Shown here one piece after another: positions 44,073 to 49,494 of a DNA stretch of 49,494 nt. Position 1 is the stretch's first letter. The number at the start of each line of letters is the position of its first letter. The position numbers were made by a program, and so were the translations under genes. The DNA is from Haplosporangium gracile (taxonomy: Eukaryota > Mortierellomycota > Mortierellomycetes > Mortierellales > Mortierellaceae), in NCBI GenBank assembly GCA_015499985.1, contig JAAAUF010000005.1:87048-136541 (forward strand), read 5' to 3'. A model generated the notes under the pieces. That model saw nothing but the letters and a program-made list of their open reading frames with translations, was not told the origin of the DNA and ran no database searches.

Positions 44073-47000
44073 ATGGCCGAAACTCCATTCAGGCCTCTTA
44101 ATGTCATCGCCGGAGCAGATCCGGCCACACCAGTGACCAGCGTCAAGTTTGATCCCCATCACGAACTCGTCTGGGCCGCTAATGAAAACGTAAATGCAAT
44201 TTCGTAATCGTTGGTAGTAGTAACAGCCAGAGTACCAGAGAAAACAAGTCGTTCCAGCTGGTTCGCATGACGACAACGCTCAAGTTGAAAGGACACAACG
44301 ATTTCTTTGTGTTTTGTGTTTTGTGTTGGAGGAATAACAATTTTTTCTCGTAACTCACACTTATTTACACTTCCTTCAAACACACACTATTTTGGGAACG
44401 AAAAATACATAGGGCTATATATCGTCGTACTATGGCGCAGGATTGCAACGGTACTCGAGTTTCAAGGCTCACAAGGGTCCCGTTCGCCAGATGATGGTCC
44501 TCGATCGTGGTATTGTCTCGATCGGCAAGGATAGTATCCATCTCTCCAACCGTCGTGGTCTCGCCAGCTGGAATCTCATGCAAGTAGTTTCTCTTATATT
44601 TAATTGCGCCGTGGGATATGTATCTGATCTGTTTGAAAATTATACGATGGTGATGAACATGCCAAAATAACTAAAACTATATACCCGACTCTGTCTTTTG
44701 TTTTTATTTTGCATGGATATGTGGAACACCGATCGACTTGTAGTGATGACAGTGCACAGGATCTTCACTCGATGGCGCTCATGGGCAACGCCGAGATTGT
44801 TGTAGCAGGACAGCAGGACAAAATTCTATCCATCAACATGATTCGAGGCATCGTTACCAAGAAGGTATATTTTTTCACTCCTTCTTTCTTTACTCGGGAC
44901 TCTCTACCGCATGGGACATCATTTGACATATTATCCGCCTCGTGACTAAACTGGGGACAACCTTCGCAAAACATTCACTGCAAAACACATAGGTCGAAAC
45001 GGATTCTGAGATTGTCGTGATGAAAAAGTCGCGACTGTTGGTGTGTGGATCAACCAGAGGAGACTTGATCCTTCACGACCCGCGATCCATGGCGGTGGAG
45101 CACAGGATTCAAGCCCATACAGGAACCATCTCTGATCTGGACGTTTCAGGAAACTTGATTGTCACTTGTGGGTTTTCGGAACGACAGGGTACCTTGATCA
45201 TCGATCCTCTGGTGAAGGTCTACGACATGCGCACAATGCGATCGCTCGCACCGATCCCATTCCCTAATGGACCTTCCTTCCTCAAAATGCACCCCAAGCT
45301 CTCCACAACCGTCTGTATTGCGTCCCAGACTGGACAATTTCAGATGTGCGATGTAGGAAACCTCACCAGTGGAATCCAGTTCTACCAGGTACACCATCAA
45401 CGGCAAGAGCCCACTGTATGTAGACAAAAGAAGGACGGAAATTGTAATAGTACTGGCGCTGACGTGTATTATTTTTATTCTTTGTCGTAGATCAATACGT
45501 CGAGCTATGTTAATTGCTTTGATATCTCGTACAGCGGCGAGATGGTGGCGCTTGGTGATGCGACAAACGTAGTACATATGTGGGGCGACAAACAGGAACC
45601 ACAGATGAACCATTTTTCTAACCCAATCGACGCTCCAACCATGCCAGTGCCACCCACCGCCACTGTCGGCGATAACGACCCTCTGTCTTCGATTGGGATG
45701 CCCTACTACACGGAACAGTTGTTGTCAGCATGGCCTGCCAAGACCATCTTCCCTGTCGGACGAAAGCCACAACCAATTCCCTCGGCCATCTTGGACAACA
45801 TGAAGATGATTGACTTTGTTGGATACGCGCCCAACCCTGGTCTCCGGTTGCGTAACCAGGCCCCATCACTGCCCAAGGTCAATTTGCGGGACACGCCAAA
45901 GTTCAGGAGCGAGCAGCAGAAGGAGCTGTACTTTGGCAAGAGGAAAGGATCGATGGCGGTGGCTCAGGCTCAGGATGATACTGATGTGGATCTCGCAACC
46001 GGAATTGTGCCAAAGCACTACAAGCGCGTCGAGATCAAGTACAGCAAATTCGGTGTCGAGGATTTCGACTTTGGGTAAGTGTGTCATTAAATGAAGGTCG
46101 ACTGCGGAGCATTCGATAGTCGTTTTAGTCTGAAGTAACTAACTGTATCTTTTGACTTGTTGAATAGGTTCTACAACAAAACACAGTTTGGAGGTCTGGA
46201 GACACATATCGCCAACTCGTACTGCAACGCTTTGTTGCAAGTCCTGTTCTTTACACCCCTACTCAGGACCTTGGCCAAGGCTCATATCGGTCAAGCATGT
46301 CCCCGCGAGAACTGTCTGACGTGCGAACTCGGTTTCTTGTTCCGGATGCTGGAGGATGCCAATGGACAGAATTGTCAGGCCCGTAACTTTTTGCGCGCCT
46401 TTAGTACCATTCCACAAGGTAAGATCTACTCGCTCGATTTAATGCGTCATGTTCTGGAATTTGAAAGTGAGCTGGATATTGATCCCTTTTGTGGTGGTTC
46501 ACTTTCTGATGTCAAATAGCATCTGCACTGGGCCTGTTTGAACCAGATGAGCCCGACAGCAAGACGATGTACTCTTCCTTGATCCAGAACTTCAACCGCT
46601 TTGTGCTGGAGCAACTTCATCAAGAATGTAGTTTGGACAGAGCGTCGGCAGCAGCAGGACTCAACCCCCCCTTGGGATTGGCGACCTCACCCATTCAGCG
46701 CGTTTTCGGAATGAAGACTGCCAGTACTAACATATGTGGACACTGTGGACTCGAGGAGGAGCGGATCACGTACCCCTTTGTTCTTGATCTGATGTGGCCC
46801 AAGCCCGTAAGTTTCAAATTAATTAATCGGTTGCAGGATTTGCCACTCGAGTGACACACACTGCCGCAGGGAATTGATTTACAGATCAAAATTTTTTGCT
46901 CTTCGCCTTCTTGTCTTGCTACTACTTACTAGCCTGCACCGGCAAACGCGCACCAGTCATCCAAGAACCATCACCACCACAAAGCCAAGGAACAGCAGCA

Positions 47001-49448
47001 CCCTATGTCGTTTGCAGACGTCTTGAAGGCATCCATATGGAGAGAATCGCACAACCGGGTGTGGTGCACACAGTGTCAGCAGTACCAACCCACGACCAGT
47101 CGCAAGACTCTTCAGGATCTTCCTCTGGTCCTCAGCATCAACACAGCCATCAACTCAAAAGAGCAGCCGGCTGTTTCCTCAGGCATGTTCTTGGACGACC
47201 ATGGCAAGGGCGCCGACTGGCTGCCTCGCAGGTATGACAAGTGGCTCATCAGCAGGATACTTCGATGGAAACACTTAACGCGTCGTCGATTTTACTAACG
47301 TTGACTCGTACTACTTCGTCATTAGGTTTTCTTTGGGTGTGGATGACAAGAATGTGCAAGTGTTTGAGAGTGGAGCACCCGAAGCTGGTGGCTTCTCCTT
47401 GAATGCGGAATATGAGCTTACAGTAAGCATTTTTGTAACCTCTACCAAAGGATCATGCAACGCGACGTATGCAAGCGGGATATATCCTGATTCTCTTTAC
47501 TCCTCCTCTTTCATCGTATAGGCTGTTGTCAGTCAAGTTCAGACTATCGGTGATGTTGCCCATCTCGTCTCACACATCAAAGGTAACCCCTCGCTCATGC
47601 TAATGATTGCCCACTTCTTGCCAATTCGCTTGTCGCCAATCCTTCCATGAGGATCGATGTTACTGAACTAACTTTTCTCTCTCTGTCTGTCTGTCCTCTT
47701 TCTAATAGTCATATCTGATAACGATCCTGAGATTTCCGAGCAGTCGCCTTGGTACATTTTCAACGACTTCTTGGTTAAGAACGTACAGGAAGGCGAGATC
47801 TCGCAGTTTCCCAACTCTTGGAAGGTAAGATAATTTACGCTCTGGACACTGTTGAAAAGACCGCTAAAATTGGTCTTTTTATAAATTTGAAACTAATAGC
47901 GAGTGCCTGCCTTTTGAATGTAATAGATACCTTCGATCCTATACTATACCAAGATCAATAGTGGTCCCCCACCCATGATTGCAGAGACTCCCGAAGGTCC
48001 AGATACCAGCATTCTTCACATGGACCTATCCATCTCAAAGTATGATTTGGTCTTTTTACGTGTTTGCTTGTCGCGCATGAATTTATGGCTATGTCCTGAC
48101 TCTTTCAACTTATACTCATTAATTAGATACCGTGACCCCAACTATATCTTCTACCAGCGGCTGAGACCCGAAGAGATCATTCCAGCCGAAAAGATGTTGA
48201 TTGCGATTGACACAGAGTTCGTAGCTCTCAGTCGAGTAAGTCTTCTGCTGCCACATTTTTCTACATGGATTCATCTCGTCTTTTCTCACATGTCTTTTAA
48301 CTAAAAATGTGATCTATATTACGTTTTTCTTTTTCTAGGAGGAGACAGAAATTCGGAGTGATGGTACGAAATCGCTGCTCCGTCCCCCGAGGATGAGTCT
48401 TGCAAGAGTGTCGGTGCTTCGAGGCGACGAGGGACCGTTGGAATATGTTCCTTTTATTGACGATTACATTGCAACCTCTGAGCCCGTCGTGGACTATCTG
48501 ACCGAGTACTCTGGCATTCAACCGGGCGATCTGGATCCGGGACTGTCCAAGCATACGTTGGTGCCATTGAAGGTGGCGTACAAGCGCCTACGAGTGCTTG
48601 TCGACATGGGATGTATCTTTGTTGGACACGGTCTGCGTCAGGATTTCCGTATCATCAGTTAGTGTGATGATTTGATAGCAACGTTTTTGTGAGAAGAGTA
48701 GGCACGTATAGTTGTGAACTAAGACTAACTACGATGTGATGCGTGTTTTGATAGATATCTTGGTTCCACCTGAGCAAGTCAAGGACACGGTCGACATCTT
48801 CCACATCAAGAATAGGCAAAGGTGAGGCACCGTAGATTGCGAAGCAAAGATTACCGCTATGGACTTGACATTCTCGACGCACGTATTCTGACCCATATTC
48901 GCCTTTTCTTCTGTCAACTTTTAGAAAAATCTCGCTGCGGTTCTTGGTATGGTATCTGCTGCACCAAGACATTCAATCCGAGACCCACAACTCGATCGAG
49001 GATGCCCGCACAGCTTTGGCATTGTACAAAAAGTACCTTGAGCTCAAGGAGAACGGACTCTTCCAGGAAGTCCTTGAAGATATTTATAACGAAGGAAGAA
49101 AGAACAACTGGAAGCCTATCCCCGGTCAGTTCCCTCCACCATGGCCCAGGACATCCACACCAGTGGTGGTCAATAATGGACCTGGAGGTGGGGCTGTGTT
49201 CCAGACTCTTTCACGGCCCACCACGCCTGCGACTCCCAGCACTCCTTCGATCGGATCATCGGTGCCCGTTGCGTTGGGACCTTCTTCGATTGGTGGGATT
49301 GTTGGCATTGGTGCGAACGCAACTGGTGGTATCGCAATGACAACTTCCGCTTCATTACAGTCGCCACTGGGTATGTCTGTTCACCAACAGCAGGTGCAAC
49401 AGCAGCAGATGCATCACCATCAACAACAACAACAGATATTCATGCAGC

Positions 49449-49494
<46 letters not shown>
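44073..49494 (+). CDS. PAN2: PAN2, catalytic subunit of the Pan2-Pan3 deadenylase (3' end outside window)
   Basis: Exons: 44073-44189, 44413-44579, 44744-44864, 44993-45388, 45491-46074, 46168-46418, 46520-46806, 46933-47231, 47326-47422, 47522-47582, 47709-47824, 47927-48039, 48127-48235, 48339-48657, 48755-48821 and 48925 to the window end: at least 1224 residues. PAN2 trims mRNA poly(A) tails with Pan3. The N-terminal WD40 domain runs to about residue 320 ([20 protein letters not shown] onward). A linker includes [16 protein letters not shown]. The USP-like domain has [13 protein letters not shown] but no catalytic Cys-box, as usual for Pan2. The DEDDh exonuclease is complete: Asp898 and Glu900 (IAIDTEF), Asp1008 (GHGLRQDF), His1056 and Asp1061 (HNSIEDA). 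A Gly/Thr/Pro tail ends in a Gln-rich stretch cut off by the window. Intron 2 probably uses a GC donor at 44580; the alternative is GT at 44584 with an acceptor at 44759, which shortens the loop by five residues. Confidence 0.95.
49447..49494 (+). repeat. (CAA)n tract encoding polyglutamine, running off the window
   Basis: CAA triplets repeat without interruption to the last base, within the PAN2 frame, giving at least 15 Gln. Upstream, mixed CAG/CAA/CAT codons give a Gln/His-rich stretch. The true length is unknown because the window ends inside it. Confidence 0.9.

Noticed and set aside
1..49494. Search by eye for tRNA, rRNA, snRNA and transposons
   Set aside because: No T-loop-like GGTTCGA block with a matching acceptor stem, no rRNA or U-snRNA core, and no transposase, reverse transcriptase or terminal repeats were found; a covariance-model search would be needed to exclude small RNAs.

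Overview
The window is nuclear DNA of an intron-rich, early-diverging fungus, most likely a Mucoromycota / Mortierella-like species. Reasons: protein-coding genes with many short introns (about 70-200 nt, mostly GTAAG-type donors with NAG acceptors), pyrimidine-rich leaders before start codons, CAA/CAG-coded Gln/Asn tracts, and a gene set mixing typical fungal orthologues (Neo1-type flippase, Mme1 carrier, Clr4 methyltransferase) with a gene lost from yeasts (Integrator subunit 3). The genus is inferred; no rDNA or species marker is present.

Layout: 1-660 no convincing gene; 854-6233 (-) Integrator subunit INTS3; 6720-13553 (+) anaphase-promoting complex subunit APC1, divergent from INTS3; 14143-19725 (+) Neo1/ATP9-type P4-ATPase, interrupted by a 377-N assembly gap; 20702-22520 (-) Mme1-like mitochondrial carrier; 23463-25204 (+) Clr4/SUV39-type H3K9 methyltransferase, sharing a divergent promoter with the carrier; 25513-27046 (-) PAQR/Izh membrane receptor-like protein; 28758-30817 (+) ER membrane J-protein of the DNAJB12/14 type; 32321-34457 (+) decayed M13 (neprilysin-like) peptidase pseudogene; 34874-36721 (-) unrecognised Pro/Gly/Arg-rich protein with a compact N-terminal domain; 36951-38987 (-) nucleotide-sugar 4,6-dehydratase; 39292-40974 (-) universal-stress-protein domain protein with a long acidic tail; 41371-43601 (+) mitochondrial GatB; 44073 to beyond the window end (+) PAN2 deadenylase. 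I joined exons by hand using reading-frame phase and family conservation, and each model keeps a consistent phase.

The genes are unrelated housekeeping functions (RNA 3'-end processing and decay, cell cycle, lipid flipping, chromatin, mitochondrial translation, protein folding). I see no biosynthetic cluster, mobile element, CRISPR array, rRNA or tRNA. The points most worth a second look are: a clear INTS3 in a fungus, with a 370-residue charged tail and a possible alternative last exon; two GC-AG introns (NEO1, PAN2); an 11-codon microexon inside the Clr4 chromodomain; the M13 pseudogene that stops at its broken zinc-site motif; and the lineage-type protein at 34874-36721.
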